Shown here piece by piece: positions 10,594-23,879 of a DNA stretch of 64,000 nt (position 1 is its first letter; every line of letters starts with the position of its first letter). The notes under the pieces were generated by a model. The model was not told where the DNA came from and searched no databases. It saw only the letters and a list, made by a program, of their open reading frames with translations. A program made the position numbers and the translations under genes. Source of the DNA: Alphaproteobacteria bacterium. GTDB taxonomy: Bacteria > Pseudomonadota > Alphaproteobacteria > Micropepsales > Micropepsaceae. The stretch spans positions 31,488 to 95,487 of the forward strand of contig JAGWZW010000001.1 in the NCBI GenBank assembly GCA_018971835.1. The letters run 5' to 3'.

Positions 10594-12624
10594 TCAGTTG
10601 GTTTTCTTGGCGGCGATGGCGCGGCGCACGGCTTCGGCCACGTTCTCGGGCGTGAAGCCGAAATGGGGGAAGAGATCCTTGGCGGGCGCGGATTCGCCGA
10701 AGCGGTCGATGCCCACCACTGCCTCGCGGCAGCTGGCATAGAAGCCCCAGCCGCGCGTGGTGCCGGCTTCGACCACGGCGGTCGGCAGGCCGGGCGGCAG
10801 CACGGCGTCGCGCCAGGCCTTGTCCTGCCGTTCGAAGGCTTCGACCGACGGCAGCGAGACGAGGCGCACGGTAATGCCCTTGGCCTTCAGCGACTCCGCC
10901 GCCGCGCGCGCCAGTGAAACTTCCGAGCCGGTGGCGATGATCGCCGCATCCAGCTTCGCGCCCATATCGGCGAGGATGTAGCCGCCTTGGGCGATTCCGG
11001 CCTCGGTCTTGGCGCCGCGCGGCTGCGGCGCGAGATTCTGGCGCGAGAGGATCAGCGCGGTCGGCCCATCCCGGCGTGCCAGCGCCGCCGCCCAGGCTGC
11101 CGCCGTCTCGGCCGCATCGCACGGCCGCCAGACGTCGAGATTGGGGATCAACCGGAGCGATTCCACATGCTCGATCGGCTGGTGTGTGGGGCCGTCCTCG
11201 CCCAGGCCAATGGAATCGTGGGTCAGCACATAGATGACGCGCTGGCCCATCAGCGCGCTCATGCGCATGGCGTTGCGCGCGTAATCGGTGAAGACCAGGA
11301 AGGTCGCCACATAGGGAATGAAGCCGCCGTGCAGCGCGATGCCGTTGGCGATGGCCGACATGGCGAACTCGCGCACGCCGAAAAAGATGGTGTTGCCGGC
11401 GGGGTCGCGCGTCAGCGGGCGCGAGCCCTTGTGCCAGGTGAGGTTGGAATGGGCGAGGTCGGCGGAACCGCCGATCATCTCCGGCAACGCGGCGGCAAAA
11501 GCGGTGAGGGCGTTCTGGCTGGCCTTGCGGCTGGCGATGTTTTCCGCCTTCTGCGCAGTGGAGGCGACAGCCGCCGCTGCCATCTCGGGGAACTCGACCG
11601 GCAGGTCGCCGGCGATGCGGCGCTCGAATTCGGCGGCGAGGTCGGGAAAGGCTTTCGCGTAGCGCGCGAATGCCGTCTTCCATTCCTGCTCGTTTGCAGC
11701 GCCGACGTCTTTGCCGTTCCAGGCGTCATAGACATCCGCCGGAATCGCGAAGGGCGCATGATCCCAGCCGATTGCCGCGCGCACGCGCGCCGCTTCCTCG
11801 GCGCCGAGCGGGGCGCCATGCGTATCCTGATGGCCTTCCTTGCCGGGCGAGCCGCGGCCGATCCGGGTCTTGCAGCAGATCAGCGTCGGCTTCTCGCCGT
11901 TGGCGGTCGCTACGGCGATGGCTACGTCGACGGCGGCCGGGTCGTGGCCGTCCACGTCGCGGATCACCTGCCAGCCATAGGCTTCGAAGCGCTTCGGCGT
12001 ATCGTCCGGAAACCACTCGGCGACATTGCCGTCGATCGAGATGCCGTTGTCGTCGTAGAGCGCGATCAGCTTGCCGAGGCGGAGGCTGCCGGCGAGCGAA
12101 GCGGCTTCGTGGCTGATGCCTTCCATCATGCAGCCGTCGCCCAGGATGACGAAGGTGCGGTGATCGACCACCGTATGGCCGGGGCGGTTGAACTGCGCCG
12201 CCAGCGTCTTCTCCGCGATGGCCATGCCGACCGCATTGGTGAAACCCTGGCCGAGCGGGCCGGTGGTGGTCTCCACGCCGGGCGTCATGCCGTGTTCGGG
12301 ATGGCCGGGAGTCTTGGAGCCGAAGCGGCGGAAGCGTTTCAATTCCTCCAGCGGCAGATTGTAGCCGCTCAGATGCAGCAGCGAGTAGAGCAGCGCCGAG
12401 GCATGGCCGTTGGAAAGCACGAAGCGGTCGCGGTCCGGCCAAGCCGGATTCGCGGGATTGTGCTTGAGGTGGCGGCGCCATAACACGCTCGCCACTTCGG
12501 CCAGCCCCATCGGCGCACCCGGATGGCCGCATTTGGCTTCCTCCACCATGTCCATCGCCAGGATGCGCAGCGCATCGATGGCCTGCCGCTCCAGCCGGGT
12601 TTCCGGCGTTTCCCTCATGTTCAT
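10594..12624 (-). CDS. cbbT: transketolase
   Basis: [78 protein letters not shown]; start placed after prk (longer ORF runs out of frame through prk). Confidence 0.95.
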   Translation of the reverse strand: MNMRETPETRLERQAIDALRILAMDMVEEAKCGHPGAPMGLAEVASVLWRRHLKHNPANPAWPDRDRFVLSNGHASALLYSLLHLSGYNLPLEELKRFRRFGSKTPGHPEHGMTPGVETTTGPLGQGFTNAVGMAIAEKTLAAQFNRPGHTVVDHRTFVILGDGCMMEGISHEAASLAGSLRLGKLIALYDDNGISIDGNVAEWFPDDTPKRFEAYGWQVIRDVDGHDPAAVDVAIAVATANGEKPTLICCKTRIGRGSPGKEGHQDTHGAPLGAEEAARVRAAIGWDHAPFAIPADVYDAWNGKDVGAANEQEWKTAFARYAKAFPDLAAEFERRIAGDLPVEFPEMAAAAVASTAQKAENIASRKASQNALTAFAAALPEMIGGSADLAHSNLTWHKGSRPLTRDPAGNTIFFGVREFAMSAIANGIALHGGFIPYVATFLVFTDYARNAMRMSALMGQRVIYVLTHDSIGLGEDGPTHQPIEHVESLRLIPNLDVWRPCDAAETAAAWAAALARRDGPTALILSRQNLAPQPRGAKTEAGIAQGGYILADMGAKLDAAIIATGSEVSLARAAAESLKAKGITVRLVSLPSVEAFERQDKAWRDAVLPPGLPTAVVEAGTTRGWGFYASCREAVVGIDRFGESAPAKDLFPHFGFTPENVAEAVRRAIAAKKTN

Positions 12625-12635
12625 GGCCTTCCTCC

Positions 12636-13502
12636 TCAGGCGGCGCGCCGCTTCTTTTCGATCAGTTGCAGGATGATGGGCGTCAGGATGAGCTGCATGG
12701 CCAGGTCCAGCTTGCCGCCCGGAATGACGATGGAGTTGGCACGCGACATGAAGCTGCCCTGGATCATCTTGACCAGATAGACGAAGTCGATGCCGCGCGG
12801 ATTGCGGAAGCGGATCACCACCATCGATTCGTCGGGCGTCGGGATCCAGCGCGCGATGAAGGGATTGGAGGTGTCCACCGTCGGCACGCGCTGGAAGTTG
12901 ATGTCCGTCTCCGTGAACTGCGGGCAGATGTAGTTCACATAGTCGGGCATGCGGCGCAGGATGGTGTCGACGATGGCCTCGCGCGAATAGCCGCGGTCGG
13001 CCTTGTCGCGATGGATCTTCTGGATCCATTCGAGGTTGATCACCGGCACCACGCCGATCTTGAGATCGGCATGCTGGGCGGTATTGACCTCGTCGGTCAC
13101 CACCGCGCCGTGCAGGCCCTCGTAGAACAGCAGGTCCGAATTGGCCGGCAGCGGCGACCAGTCGGTGAAGGTGCCCGCCGGGCTGCCCAGAACCTCCGCC
13201 TCCTCGGCGCTATGCACGTAATGCCGCGTGCGGCCCGTGCCGGTGGCGCTGTATTGCGCAAACACGGCCTCCAGGTCTTCGAGGATGTTCGCTTCGGGCC
13301 CGAAATGACTGAAATGGTTGTGGCCTTCCCTGGCCATCATCTTTTTCATCTCGACGCGGTCGTAGCGATGGAAGGCGTCGCCCTCGATGAAGGCGGCCTC
13401 GATCTTCTCGCGGCGGAAAATCTGCTCGAAGGTCTTCTTGACTGACGTGGTGCCCGCGCCCGACGAGCCGGTCACCGAAATGATGGGATGCTTGATCGAC
13501 AT
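12636..13502 (-). CDS. cbbP: phosphoribulokinase
   Basis: [33 protein letters not shown]-loop, [52 protein letters not shown]. Confidence 0.97.
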   Translation of the reverse strand: MSIKHPIISVTGSSGAGTTSVKKTFEQIFRREKIEAAFIEGDAFHRYDRVEMKKMMAREGHNHFSHFGPEANILEDLEAVFAQYSATGTGRTRHYVHSAEEAEVLGSPAGTFTDWSPLPANSDLLFYEGLHGAVVTDEVNTAQHADLKIGVVPVINLEWIQKIHRDKADRGYSREAIVDTILRRMPDYVNYICPQFTETDINFQRVPTVDTSNPFIARWIPTPDESMVVIRFRNPRGIDFVYLVKMIQGSFMSRANSIVIPGGKLDLAMQLILTPIILQLIEKKRRAA

Positions 13503-13513
13503 CGGCTCAGCTC

Positions 13514-14557
13514 CTATGCGCGAAACAGGCCACGGCGGCCGAACAGCGGCGAGCGTTCGCCGATGGAGGGCGGCCAGACGTGATAGCGTTCCAGCCGGTC
13601 CACCTCCTCACGCGAACCGAACAGCAGCGGCACGCGCGCGTGCAGGTTCGCCGGCGAGGTGTCGAGCAGCGGTCCCTGCCCGGTGGAGGCGCTGGCGCCG
13701 GCCTGCTCCATCAAGAGGGCGATGGGATTGCCTTCGTAGACCAGGCGCAGCCGCCCGCTGCCGTAGCCGGGGCGGGCATCGCCCGGATAGAAATAGACGC
13801 CGCCGCGCATCAGGATGCGGTGCGCCTCCGCCACCATCGAGGCGATCCAGCGCATGTTGAAGTTCTGCCCGCGCGGGCCATCGCTGCCGGCAATGCAATC
13901 GTCGAACCAGTTCCGCACCGCGTCGTCCCAGTGACGGTAGTTGGAGGCATTGATTGCGAATTCCAGGCTGCGCGGTGGAACCTTCATGCCCGCTTTGGTC
14001 AGAACGAACTCGCCCGTCTTGCGATCGAGCGTGAACATGTCGGTGCCGTCGCACAGCGTCAGCACCAGCGTGGTCTGCGGGCCGTAGAGCACGTAACCGG
14101 CAGCGAGCTGGGCGCGTCCGGGCTGGAGGAACGGCGCCTCCGGGCCTTCGTGCTCCGGCAGAACGGGTAGGATCGAGAAGATCGTGCCCACCGAGACGTT
14201 GGTATCGATATTGTTGGAGCCGTCGAGCGGATCGAAGGCCACCACCAGCGGCGCGCCGGCGTTGAGGGCCACGGGCGCGGCCATCTCCTCGCTCGCCAGC
14301 GCGGCGACGGGCGCGGACTTGAGCGCCTCGATCAGCATGGCGTTGGTGCGAAGGTCGATTTCCTTCTGCACGTCGTTGCCTTCGCCGGCGCCGAGTTCGG
14401 CGGCGAGATCGCCGGCCAGCGGCCCCGCGGCGATCAGTTCGGCAATGTCGCAACAGGCGCGTGCGATGGCGGCGACGGTTTCGGCCACGGGCTTGCGCGC
14501 CGCGTCGCTGCCGGCCCAGCGGGCGAGATGATCGGAAAGGGGAATGCGGTCTTCCAT
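13514..14557 (-). CDS. cbbF: class I fructose-1,6-bisphosphatase
   Basis: NDVQKEIDLRTNAM, VVAFDPLDGSNNIDTNVSVGTIFSI, GGVYFYPGD, GSREEVDRLERYH. Confidence 0.95.
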   Translation of the reverse strand: MEDRIPLSDHLARWAGSDAARKPVAETVAAIARACCDIAELIAAGPLAGDLAAELGAGEGNDVQKEIDLRTNAMLIEALKSAPVAALASEEMAAPVALNAGAPLVVAFDPLDGSNNIDTNVSVGTIFSILPVLPEHEGPEAPFLQPGRAQLAAGYVLYGPQTTLVLTLCDGTDMFTLDRKTGEFVLTKAGMKVPPRSLEFAINASNYRHWDDAVRNWFDDCIAGSDGPRGQNFNMRWIASMVAEAHRILMRGGVYFYPGDARPGYGSGRLRLVYEGNPIALLMEQAGASASTGQGPLLDTSPANLHARVPLLFGSREEVDRLERYHVWPPSIGERSPLFGRRGLFRA

Positions 14558-14577
14558 ATCGGTCCTCGCTATCGTCG

Positions 14578-15498
14578 CTATGAAATCGTTTCGCTGAATA
14601 CGCGGCTGGCGCGGATGTCCTCGGCTTCGATGGTTTGCAACGCCTCGCGATCCACTACCCCGCCGGTTTCGCACAACCGCTGCGCCTGCCTGAGCCGGGC
14701 GCGGTCGAAGGCGTTGCGGATGGAGCGGGCGTTGGCGAAATTGGACTGTGCGCGCCGCCTGGCGATGTAAGCGACCAGCGCCTCGTGCGCGGCCGGGCTG
14801 AAGCGGTAATGGCCTTCGCGCGCGAAGCTCTCGGCGATGGTGAACAGCTCCTCGTTGCTGTAATCCGGAAAATCGATGTGGTGCGCGATGCGCGAGCGGA
14901 AGCCGGGATTGGACGCGAAGAAGGTGTCCATCCGTTCCTTGTAGCCGGCGAGGATCACCACCAGATCGTCGCGCTGGTTCTCCATCACCTGCAGCAGAAT
15001 CTCGATGGCCTCCTGGCCGTAGTCCTTCTCGTTCTCCGGGCGGTAGAGGTAATAGGCCTCGTCGATGAAGAGCACGCCGCCCATAGCGCGCTTCAGCACA
15101 TCCTTGGTCTTGGGCGCGGTGTGGCCGATGAACTGGCCGACCAGATCGTCGCGCGTTACCGACACCAGATGGCCTTTGCGGATGTAACCCAGCCGATGAA
15201 GAATGCTCGCCATGCGCAGCGCCACCGTGGTCTTGCCGGTGCCGGGATTGCCGGTGAAGGCCATGTGCAGGGTTGGCGCTTCGGATTGAAGGCCCATGCG
15301 CTCGCGCGCGCGCGTCACCAGCAGGAAGGCCGCAATCTCGCGGATGCGGCGTTTGACGGGGGCAAGGCCCACCAGATCGCGGTCCAGCTCTTCCAGCAGG
15401 GCGTCGATCTCGGTTTCGGCGCGCAGGGCCTTCAGGTCGATGGCCTGCTGCGCCTCCGTTTCGATGATCTCTGCTGCGGTGGGCCTGTCCATGTTCAT
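14578..15498 (-). CDS. cbbX: red-type RuBisCO activase, AAA+ protein CbbX
   Basis: [77 protein letters not shown]. Confidence 0.97.
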   Translation of the reverse strand: MNMDRPTAAEIIETEAQQAIDLKALRAETEIDALLEELDRDLVGLAPVKRRIREIAAFLLVTRARERMGLQSEAPTLHMAFTGNPGTGKTTVALRMASILHRLGYIRKGHLVSVTRDDLVGQFIGHTAPKTKDVLKRAMGGVLFIDEAYYLYRPENEKDYGQEAIEILLQVMENQRDDLVVILAGYKERMDTFFASNPGFRSRIAHHIDFPDYSNEELFTIAESFAREGHYRFSPAAHEALVAYIARRRAQSNFANARSIRNAFDRARLRQAQRLCETGGVVDREALQTIEAEDIRASRVFSETIS

Positions 15499-15506
15499 GC
15501 GCGCCG

Positions 15507-15938
15507 TTACCGTTTGCCGTTCGTGTAGCGCTCGCCCTCCGGCCGCTCGGTGGCATAGGGGCGGATCTGGTAGTGCGTCGTGCGGCCTTTGCCCTTGGTG
15601 CGTTCGAGCGCAAAGCCGGGCTCGTATTTCGGCCGCTGCACGATGAAGGAGTGGCGCACCGCCTCCCAGAAGCGGCTCGAATCGAAGCCGTTGACGCGGA
15701 TATAGGCGTTCGGGTTGGCATCGCGGCAGGCGCGGATTTCCACCATCACGCCCGCGGGATCGCGCAGATCGAACATGGGCTGGCCCCACATTTCCCAATA
15801 GGTGTTGCGCGGGTGGATGTCGTCGGTGAACTCCACACTCACCGCCCAGCCCTTGTCGAGGCAGTAGGCCACCTGCCTGGCGATCTGCTCGTCGGTGAGA
15901 TCGGGCAGGAAGGAGAAGGCGCCCTGGGTCACGCGCAT
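15507..15938 (-). CDS. cbbS: RuBisCO small subunit (red type)
   Basis: [57 protein letters not shown] with C-terminal extension typical of red-type SSU. Confidence 0.97.
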   Translation of the reverse strand: MRVTQGAFSFLPDLTDEQIARQVAYCLDKGWAVSVEFTDDIHPRNTYWEMWGQPMFDLRDPAGVMVEIRACRDANPNAYIRVNGFDSSRFWEAVRHSFIVQRPKYEPGFALERTKGKGRTTHYQIRPYATERPEGERYTNGKR

Positions 15939-15961
15939 GATCTTGACTCCTCTTTTTTGCT

Positions 15962-17519
<1,558 letters not shown>

Positions 17520-17521
17520 CG

Positions 17522-18463
17522 ATGCGGAACGTCACCCTCAAGCAATTCCGGCTGCTGACCGCGGCGGCGCGCGGCGGCAGCTTCGTCGCCGCGGCCGAGG
17601 CCTGCCATCTCACGCCGCCGGCCGTCACCATGCAGATGCGCCAACTGGAAGACGAGGCGGGCATGGCCCTGTTCGAGCGTCAGGGCCGCAGCTTCGCCCT
17701 CACTCAGGCGGGGCGCGAGGTGCTGGCGGCGGCGGAAAAGATCGAGGCGGTGCTGGCCGATCTCGGCGCCGGGCTGGCGGCGATGAAGTCGCTCAAGAGC
17801 GGGCGGGTGACGGTGGGCGCGGTTTCGACTGCAAAGTATTTCGTGCCGCGCATGCTGGCGGCGTTCGAGAAGCAGCAACCGGATATCGACATCGAACTGG
17901 TCATCGGCAACCGCGCCGAAACCATCGCCGCCTTCAAGGACGGCCGCTTCGACGTCGCCGTGATGGGCCGCCCGCCAGAGGATGTGGAGGTGGAAAGCGC
18001 CCTGATCGGCGACAACCCGCACGTCATCATCGCGCCGCCCGATCATCCGCTGGCGGGGCAGAAGCACCTTCCGGCGTCCGCGCTGGCCGGCGAGACGGTG
18101 CTGACCCGCGAGACGGGATCGGGCACCCGCATGCTGGCCGAGCGGTTCTTCGAAGACGCGGCCGTCAGCCCGCGCATCGGCATGGAGATCACCTCCAACG
18201 AGACTATCAAGCAGGCGGTGATGGCGGGCCTCGGCATCGCCTTCATCTCCGCCGACACCATCGAGGCGGAGATCGCGGACGGCCGTCTCGCCGTGCTGGA
18301 CGTCATCGGCCTGCCGATCGTGCGGCAGTGGTACGTGGTGCGCCCGGCCGCCAAGCGGCTGATGCCGGCGGCGCGGGCGCTGCGCGACTTCCTCACCAGG
18401 GAAGGCAGAGGGCTGCTCCCTGCGCTCAAGCCCGCGCGGCCGAAATCAGGCCGGAAGGCATAG
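17522..18463 (+). CDS. cbbR: LysR-family regulator CbbR
   Basis: MRNVTLKQFRLLTAAARGGSFVAAAEACHLTPPAVTMQMRQLEDEAGMALFERQGRSFALTQAG; divergent from cbbL. Confidence 0.93.
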   Translation: MRNVTLKQFRLLTAAARGGSFVAAAEACHLTPPAVTMQMRQLEDEAGMALFERQGRSFALTQAGREVLAAAEKIEAVLADLGAGLAAMKSLKSGRVTVGAVSTAKYFVPRMLAAFEKQQPDIDIELVIGNRAETIAAFKDGRFDVAVMGRPPEDVEVESALIGDNPHVIIAPPDHPLAGQKHLPASALAGETVLTRETGSGTRMLAERFFEDAAVSPRIGMEITSNETIKQAVMAGLGIAFISADTIEAEIADGRLAVLDVIGLPIVRQWYVVRPAAKRLMPAARALRDFLTREGRGLLPALKPARPKSGRKA

Positions 18464-18468
18464 GCCGT

Positions 18469-18918
18469 TCACTTCCCGGCGTGAACCAGGGTATAGGCGA
18501 AGTCGTATTCGGTGCCCTTGGGGTTGCGCGGATGCAGTTTCATCTCGCCGCGCACGTCCCGGTATTTGCCGGTGCCGCCCGTGACGGCCAGCATGGAGTC
18601 GCCGCCGTCCACATCCGGGCCCTGTACCATGATCTGCCCGTCCTTGAGCTTCAGCGTCCAGTAGCATTCATAGGCCGTGCCGAGGGTGATGCGGATGCAG
18701 AAGCCCTGGTCGGTGCCGACCTTGGTCTTGTTCGCTGCATCATAGACCTCGTTGGCGAAAACCAGCAGGTCGCCGAGATTCTTCTCGGCCTTGCCCAGAT
18801 GGGCGGTGGTGTCGCTGGTCGCGTGTTCGACGACGGTGAAGCTTTCCGCCAGCGCGGGCGTAGCCAGAAAAAGCGCGGCGCCGAGCGCCAACAGCGAATT
18901 TGCCAGAATCGGTTTCAT
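18469..18918 (-). CDS. secreted allene-oxide-cyclase-like barrel protein
   Basis: Signal peptide MKPILANSLLALGAALFLATPALA then FTVVEHATSD...YECYWTLKLKDGQIMVQGPDVDGGDSMLAVTGGTGKYRDVRGEMKLHPRN. Confidence 0.6.
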   Translation of the reverse strand: MKPILANSLLALGAALFLATPALAESFTVVEHATSDTTAHLGKAEKNLGDLLVFANEVYDAANKTKVGTDQGFCIRITLGTAYECYWTLKLKDGQIMVQGPDVDGGDSMLAVTGGTGKYRDVRGEMKLHPRNPKGTEYDFAYTLVHAGK

Positions 18919-18931
18919 TTCTCTCTCCCTT

Positions 18932-20401
18932 TTAGTCTTGTGCCAGTTTCCAGGCATCGCCGGCCGGCGCGGTGCCGTGATCGTAGGGCCGGCCCAACAC
19001 CATGTAGAGCGCGCCGATGCCGACGATCCCCAGCCAGGTGATGCTCATCGCGTAGTTCAGGTACCACGGTGCGGCGGGCGTGCGCGGCCACAACATGTCG
19101 ATGATGGCGCCGATACCGTAGACGAGTGCGATCAGGTTGACCGCCAGGCCCCATCTGCCCAGCGTGAAGCGGCCGCCGGGTTTCCAGCCGCGCAGCCGCG
19201 CGGTCAGCGCGCCCAGCACGATCATCTGGAACGCGGCATAGATGCCGATGATGGCGGAGTTGACGATGGTGCCGATGGCGCTCTGGAAAAACAGCCCCAG
19301 GCACACGATCACCGCCGCCACGATGCCCGACATGGCCAGCGCCCGCGTCGGCACATGGGTGTGCGGAGAGATGGCGGAGAGATAGTCGTTGGCCACGATC
19401 ATCCGGTCGCGCGCATAGGCGAAGACGAGGCGGCTGGTCGCGGCCTGCAAGGACAGGATGCAGGACATGAACGACACCATCACCACCGCCACCACCAGCT
19501 TGGCGCCGAGGGAGCCGAAGACGGACAGCAGCAGTGCCTCCACCGGATCGGTCAGCTTGCCGGAGATCACCGCGCCGATATCGGGCTGGGCCAGGATCAG
19601 GGCGAAGCACACGAACGCCGCCGCCGTCATGCCGACATAGATCGTCATGCGCATGGCGCGCGGAATGGCGACGCCTGGATTGGGCGTTTCCTCCGCCACG
19701 TCGCCACAGGCCTCGAAGCCGTAGCAGGTGAAGAGCCCCACCACCGCCGCCGCCATGAAGGCGGGGAAGTAGCTGCCGCCCGCGCCGATGCCGAAAGTGT
19801 CGAACACCACGGCGAAGGGCTGGTGCCGCTGGAACAGCAAAAGATAGCCGCCGACCACGATGGCGCCGAGGATCTCGCAGACGAAGCCGAACATCGCCAC
19901 CCGCGCCAAAAGCTTGGTGCCCGCGAGATTGACGGCGGTGGACAGCGCGATCAGCCCCAGCGCGATGGCCGTGGTGATCATCGGCGTGTCGGTGAAGCCC
20001 AGCAGCGTCGCCAGAAACGGCCCGGCGCCCACCGCCACCGCCGCGATGGTGGTGAAGAGGGCCCAGCCATAGATCCAGCCCGCCATCCAGGCCCAGCGCT
20101 TGCCCACCAGCCGGCGCGCCCAGGGATAGAGCCCGCCGGAAATCGGAAACTGTGATACCACTTCACCAAAAATCAGGCAGACGAGAAACTGTCCCGCGCC
20201 GGCCAAGAAATAGGACCACAACATCGGCGGGCCGCCGGTGGAAAGGCCGAGGTCGAAGACCGAATAAACCCCCACCACCGGCGAGAGATAGGTGAAGCCG
20301 AGGGCGAAATTCTCCCACAGGCTCATCGAACGGTCGAATTTCGCCGTGTAGCCCAGCGCTGCCAGTTGCGCGGCATCGGCATCCTTGGTTTCTGCCTGCA
20401 T
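18932..20401 (-). CDS. APC-superfamily amino acid/amine permease
   Basis: 489 aa polytopic protein; LGFTYLSPVVGVYSVFDLGLSTGGPPMLWSYFLAGAGQFLVCLIFGEVVSQFPISGGLYPWA. Confidence 0.88.
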   Translation of the reverse strand: MQAETKDADAAQLAALGYTAKFDRSMSLWENFALGFTYLSPVVGVYSVFDLGLSTGGPPMLWSYFLAGAGQFLVCLIFGEVVSQFPISGGLYPWARRLVGKRWAWMAGWIYGWALFTTIAAVAVGAGPFLATLLGFTDTPMITTAIALGLIALSTAVNLAGTKLLARVAMFGFVCEILGAIVVGGYLLLFQRHQPFAVVFDTFGIGAGGSYFPAFMAAAVVGLFTCYGFEACGDVAEETPNPGVAIPRAMRMTIYVGMTAAAFVCFALILAQPDIGAVISGKLTDPVEALLLSVFGSLGAKLVVAVVMVSFMSCILSLQAATSRLVFAYARDRMIVANDYLSAISPHTHVPTRALAMSGIVAAVIVCLGLFFQSAIGTIVNSAIIGIYAAFQMIVLGALTARLRGWKPGGRFTLGRWGLAVNLIALVYGIGAIIDMLWPRTPAAPWYLNYAMSITWLGIVGIGALYMVLGRPYDHGTAPAGDAWKLAQD

Positions 20402-20483
20402 CCCAGCCCTCCCGAAAGCAGCGCTATTTCTGGACCTGTGATCGCAAATCTGTCAACCTGCCGGCCGTTTTCCGGAGGTTCTC

Positions 20484-21911
20484 ATGACACTCGATCTTCG
20501 TATCGGCGATCAATTCGAAGCAGGGGACGGACCGGCGGAGCAGGTGCTCAATCCACGCACCGGCGCGGTGATCGCGGAGGTAGCCGAAGCCTCGCCCGGT
20601 CAGGTGGATCGCGCGGTGGCGGCGGCCGATGCCGCGTTTGCCACCTGGTCGCGCACCACTCCGGCGGAGCGCGCGGCGGCCTTGCTGAAACTGGCAGATT
20701 TGATCGAGCGCGAGGCGGAAGGCTATGCCGACCTTGAAGCCCTGAACTGCGGCAAGCCGCGCCATCTGGTGCTGGCGGACGAGATGCCCGCCATCGTCGA
20801 TTGCTTCCGTTTCTTCGCCGGGGCCGTGCGCACGATGCACGGGCCGGTAGCAGGCGAATATCTGCCCGGCTTCACCTCCATGATCCGGCGCGATGCGATC
20901 GGCGTGGTGGGTTCGGTGGCGCCGTGGAACTATCCCCTGATGATGGCGGCGTGGAAACTGGCGCCGGCGCTGGCCGCCGGCAACACGGTGGTCTTGAAGC
21001 CGTCGGAGCAGACGCCGCTGACCGCACTCAAGCTGGCGCATCATCTGGCCGAGGCACTGCCCGAGGGCGTGGCCAATATCGTCACCGGCCGCGGGGCCAG
21101 CGTGGGCCAGCATCTGATTGCGCATCCCAAAGTGGCGATGATCTCGCTGACCGGCGACGTCGGCACCGGGCGCATGGTGCTGGCGGCGGCGCAGGCGACG
21201 GTGAAGCGCACGCATCTGGAGCTGGGCGGCAAGGCGCCGGTGATCGTGTTCGACGACGCGGATATCGAGGCGGTGGTCACGGGCCTCAGAACCTTCGGCT
21301 ATTACAATGCCGGGCAGGATTGCACCGCGGCCTGCCGCGTCTATGCGCATGCGAAGATCTACGACCGGCTGGTGGCCGATCTGTCGGCTGCCGCCTCTTC
21401 GCTGCGTTTCAATCAGGCGGACGATAGCCAGAACGAAATCGGCCCGCTGATTTCGGCGCGCCAGCGCGAACGCGTTGCCGGTTTCGTCGCGCGCGCCGGC
21501 GAGGCTCGGCATATCGAGATCGCTGCCGGCGGCAAGGCGCCGGACGGTCCCGGCTTCTATTTTCAGCCCACCGTGGTGGCCGGCGCACGGCAGGACGACG
21601 AGATCGTCCGCCGCGAAGTGTTCGGACCGGTGATATCGGTCACCCGCTTCACCGATGAAGCGGAGGCCCTGTCGTTCGCCAACGACTCCGATTACGGCTT
21701 GGCATCGTCGGTGTGGACGAAGGATGTCGCGCGCGGTCTGCGGGCCGCGGCGCAGTTGCGCTATGGCTGCACCTGGGTCAACTGCCACTTCATGCTGACC
21801 AACGAGATGCCGCATGGCGGGCTCAAGCAATCCGGCTACGGCAAGGATCTCAGCAGCTATGCGCTGGAGGATTACACCGTGGCGCGGCACATCATGATCA
21901 ACACGCAATAG
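20484..21911 (+). CDS. aldehyde dehydrogenase (aminoaldehyde/betaine aldehyde type)
   Basis: [70 protein letters not shown] catalytic Cys. Confidence 0.93.
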   Translation: MTLDLRIGDQFEAGDGPAEQVLNPRTGAVIAEVAEASPGQVDRAVAAADAAFATWSRTTPAERAAALLKLADLIEREAEGYADLEALNCGKPRHLVLADEMPAIVDCFRFFAGAVRTMHGPVAGEYLPGFTSMIRRDAIGVVGSVAPWNYPLMMAAWKLAPALAAGNTVVLKPSEQTPLTALKLAHHLAEALPEGVANIVTGRGASVGQHLIAHPKVAMISLTGDVGTGRMVLAAAQATVKRTHLELGGKAPVIVFDDADIEAVVTGLRTFGYYNAGQDCTAACRVYAHAKIYDRLVADLSAAASSLRFNQADDSQNEIGPLISARQRERVAGFVARAGEARHIEIAAGGKAPDGPGFYFQPTVVAGARQDDEIVRREVFGPVISVTRFTDEAEALSFANDSDYGLASSVWTKDVARGLRAAAQLRYGCTWVNCHFMLTNEMPHGGLKQSGYGKDLSSYALEDYTVARHIMINTQ

Positions 21912-21918
21912 GCGGGCG

Positions 21919-23871
21919 ATGACCAAAAAGACCGGCAAGACGGGGCCGGCGCGTGGGCGCGCGCTGGGCATGGACCGCGCCATCGACCGGCGCGATTTTC
22001 TGAACGGCATGGCAGTGAGTGCGGCGACGCTGGCCATGATGTCCAGGGCAGAAGCGCAGATCACGCCCGGCAACCAGCACATGCCGGGCTATTACCCGCC
22101 GCTCAGTCATGGCCTGCGTGGCAGCCATCCGGGTTCCTTCGAAGTGGCCCATGCCCTGCGCGACGGCACCTTCTGGGAGCATGCGAAGAAGCCGGAAGAT
22201 ACCCATGCGCTTTATGATCTGGTGATCGTGGGTGGAGGCATCAGCGGGCTCTCGGCGGCGTATTTCTATCGCCAGGCCAGGCCGCATGCCAAAATCCTCA
22301 TTCTCGAGAACCATGATGATTTCGGCGGTCACGCCAAGCGCAACGAGTATGACCTGAACGGCCGCCTGGAGCTGATGAACGGCGGCACCATGCTGATCGA
22401 CAGCCCCAGGCCCTACAGCAAGGTGGCCGCCGGGCTCATCGCCGTGCTCGGCATCCGGCCTGCCGTGCTGGCCAAGCAATGCGACAAGCCGGAAATCTAC
22501 CGCGGTCTTTCCTCTTCTACATTCTTCGACCGGGAAACCTTCGGCAAAGACGCGCTGGTCGTCGGCTGCGACCGCGAGAACTGGGGCGGCGGCACGGTGC
22601 CGTGGAAGGACTTTCTCGCCAAAGCGCCGCTCGACGCGCAGACGCAGGCCGATATCCTGCGCGTCGAGAAAGGCGAAGTCGACTGGATGCCAAACCTTGG
22701 CTCGGACGAGAAGAAGGACAGGCTTTCGCGCATGTCCTATCGCGATTATCTCAAGAACATCGTCAAGGTGAATGACACCACGCTGGCTTTTTTCCAGACG
22801 ATCACGCATGGCGAATATGGCGTGGGCATCGATGCCGAGCCGGCGCTCGACTGCTGGGGCTTCGGCTATCCGGGGTTCAAGGGGCTGAAGCTCAAGCCGG
22901 GCTCGACCGCGCGCATGGGCAATACCGCGGCGGGCTATCAGGATAATCCGGGGCTGCCCACCTTCCATTTCCCCGACGGCAACGCCAGCATCGCGCGGTT
23001 GCTGGTGCGCAACCTGATCCCCGACGTGCTGCCGGGCCATACGGCCGAGGATGTGGTGACCGCGCGTGCGAATTACGCAGCGCTCGACAAGGCAGGCGCG
23101 CCCGTCGCCATCCGCCTGTCCTCCACAGTGGTCGGCGTGCGCAATATCGGCTCGCCGGAGAACGCGAAGGGCGTTGAAATCGCCTATGCCAACGCCGGCA
23201 ATGTCTATCGCGTTCACGCGGCCAACTGCGTGCTGGCCGGCTGGAACATGATGATCCCCTATCTGTGTCCCGAATTGCCGGAGACGCAAAAAGAGGCGCT
23301 GCATGCGCTGGTGAAGATTCCGCTGGTCTATACCAGCGTGGCGGTGCGCAACTGGCAGGCCTGGCACCGGCTCGGCATCAAGAGCATCTCCGCGCCCGGC
23401 GGCTATTTCACGGGCTGCCAGCTCAACTGGCCGGTGGACGTCGGCGGATACCGGAGCGTGCGCTCGCCCGATGATCCGATGCTGCTCTTCATGGTGCGCA
23501 CGCCCGTCAAGCCCGGCCTGCCGGAGCGGGACCAGCATCGCGCCGGGCGCGCCGAGCTGCTCGCCACCTCGCTCGAAACCTTCGAGGAGAAGATCCGCGA
23601 CCAGTTGAACCGCATGCTGGGAGCCGGCGGCTTCGACGCCGCGCGCGATATCGTGGCCATCACCGTCAATCGCTGGCCGCATGGCTACGCCTACGAGTTC
23701 AACCCGCTGTTCGACGATTTCTCCATCCCGCCGGACAAGCGCGCCAATGTGATTGGCCGCCAGCGCTTCGGCCGGATTACCATTGCCAATTCGGATTCCG
23801 GCGCGGCGGCCTATACCGATTCCGCCATCGATCAGGCCTTCCGCGCGGTGAACGAGCTTCTGGCATTGTGA
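21919..23871 (+). CDS. FAD-dependent oxidoreductase with twin-arginine-like N-terminus, spermidine-dehydrogenase-like
   Basis: GMDRAIDRRDFLNGMAVSAATLAMMSRAEA, YDLVIVGGGISGLSAAYFYRQARPHAKILILENHDDFGGHAKRNEY. Confidence 0.75.
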   Translation: MTKKTGKTGPARGRALGMDRAIDRRDFLNGMAVSAATLAMMSRAEAQITPGNQHMPGYYPPLSHGLRGSHPGSFEVAHALRDGTFWEHAKKPEDTHALYDLVIVGGGISGLSAAYFYRQARPHAKILILENHDDFGGHAKRNEYDLNGRLELMNGGTMLIDSPRPYSKVAAGLIAVLGIRPAVLAKQCDKPEIYRGLSSSTFFDRETFGKDALVVGCDRENWGGGTVPWKDFLAKAPLDAQTQADILRVEKGEVDWMPNLGSDEKKDRLSRMSYRDYLKNIVKVNDTTLAFFQTITHGEYGVGIDAEPALDCWGFGYPGFKGLKLKPGSTARMGNTAAGYQDNPGLPTFHFPDGNASIARLLVRNLIPDVLPGHTAEDVVTARANYAALDKAGAPVAIRLSSTVVGVRNIGSPENAKGVEIAYANAGNVYRVHAANCVLAGWNMMIPYLCPELPETQKEALHALVKIPLVYTSVAVRNWQAWHRLGIKSISAPGGYFTGCQLNWPVDVGGYRSVRSPDDPMLLFMVRTPVKPGLPERDQHRAGRAELLATSLETFEEKIRDQLNRMLGAGGFDAARDIVAITVNRWPHGYAYEFNPLFDDFSIPPDKRANVIGRQRFGRITIANSDSGAAAYTDSAIDQAFRAVNELLAL

Positions 23872-23879
23872 GGAGCTGG

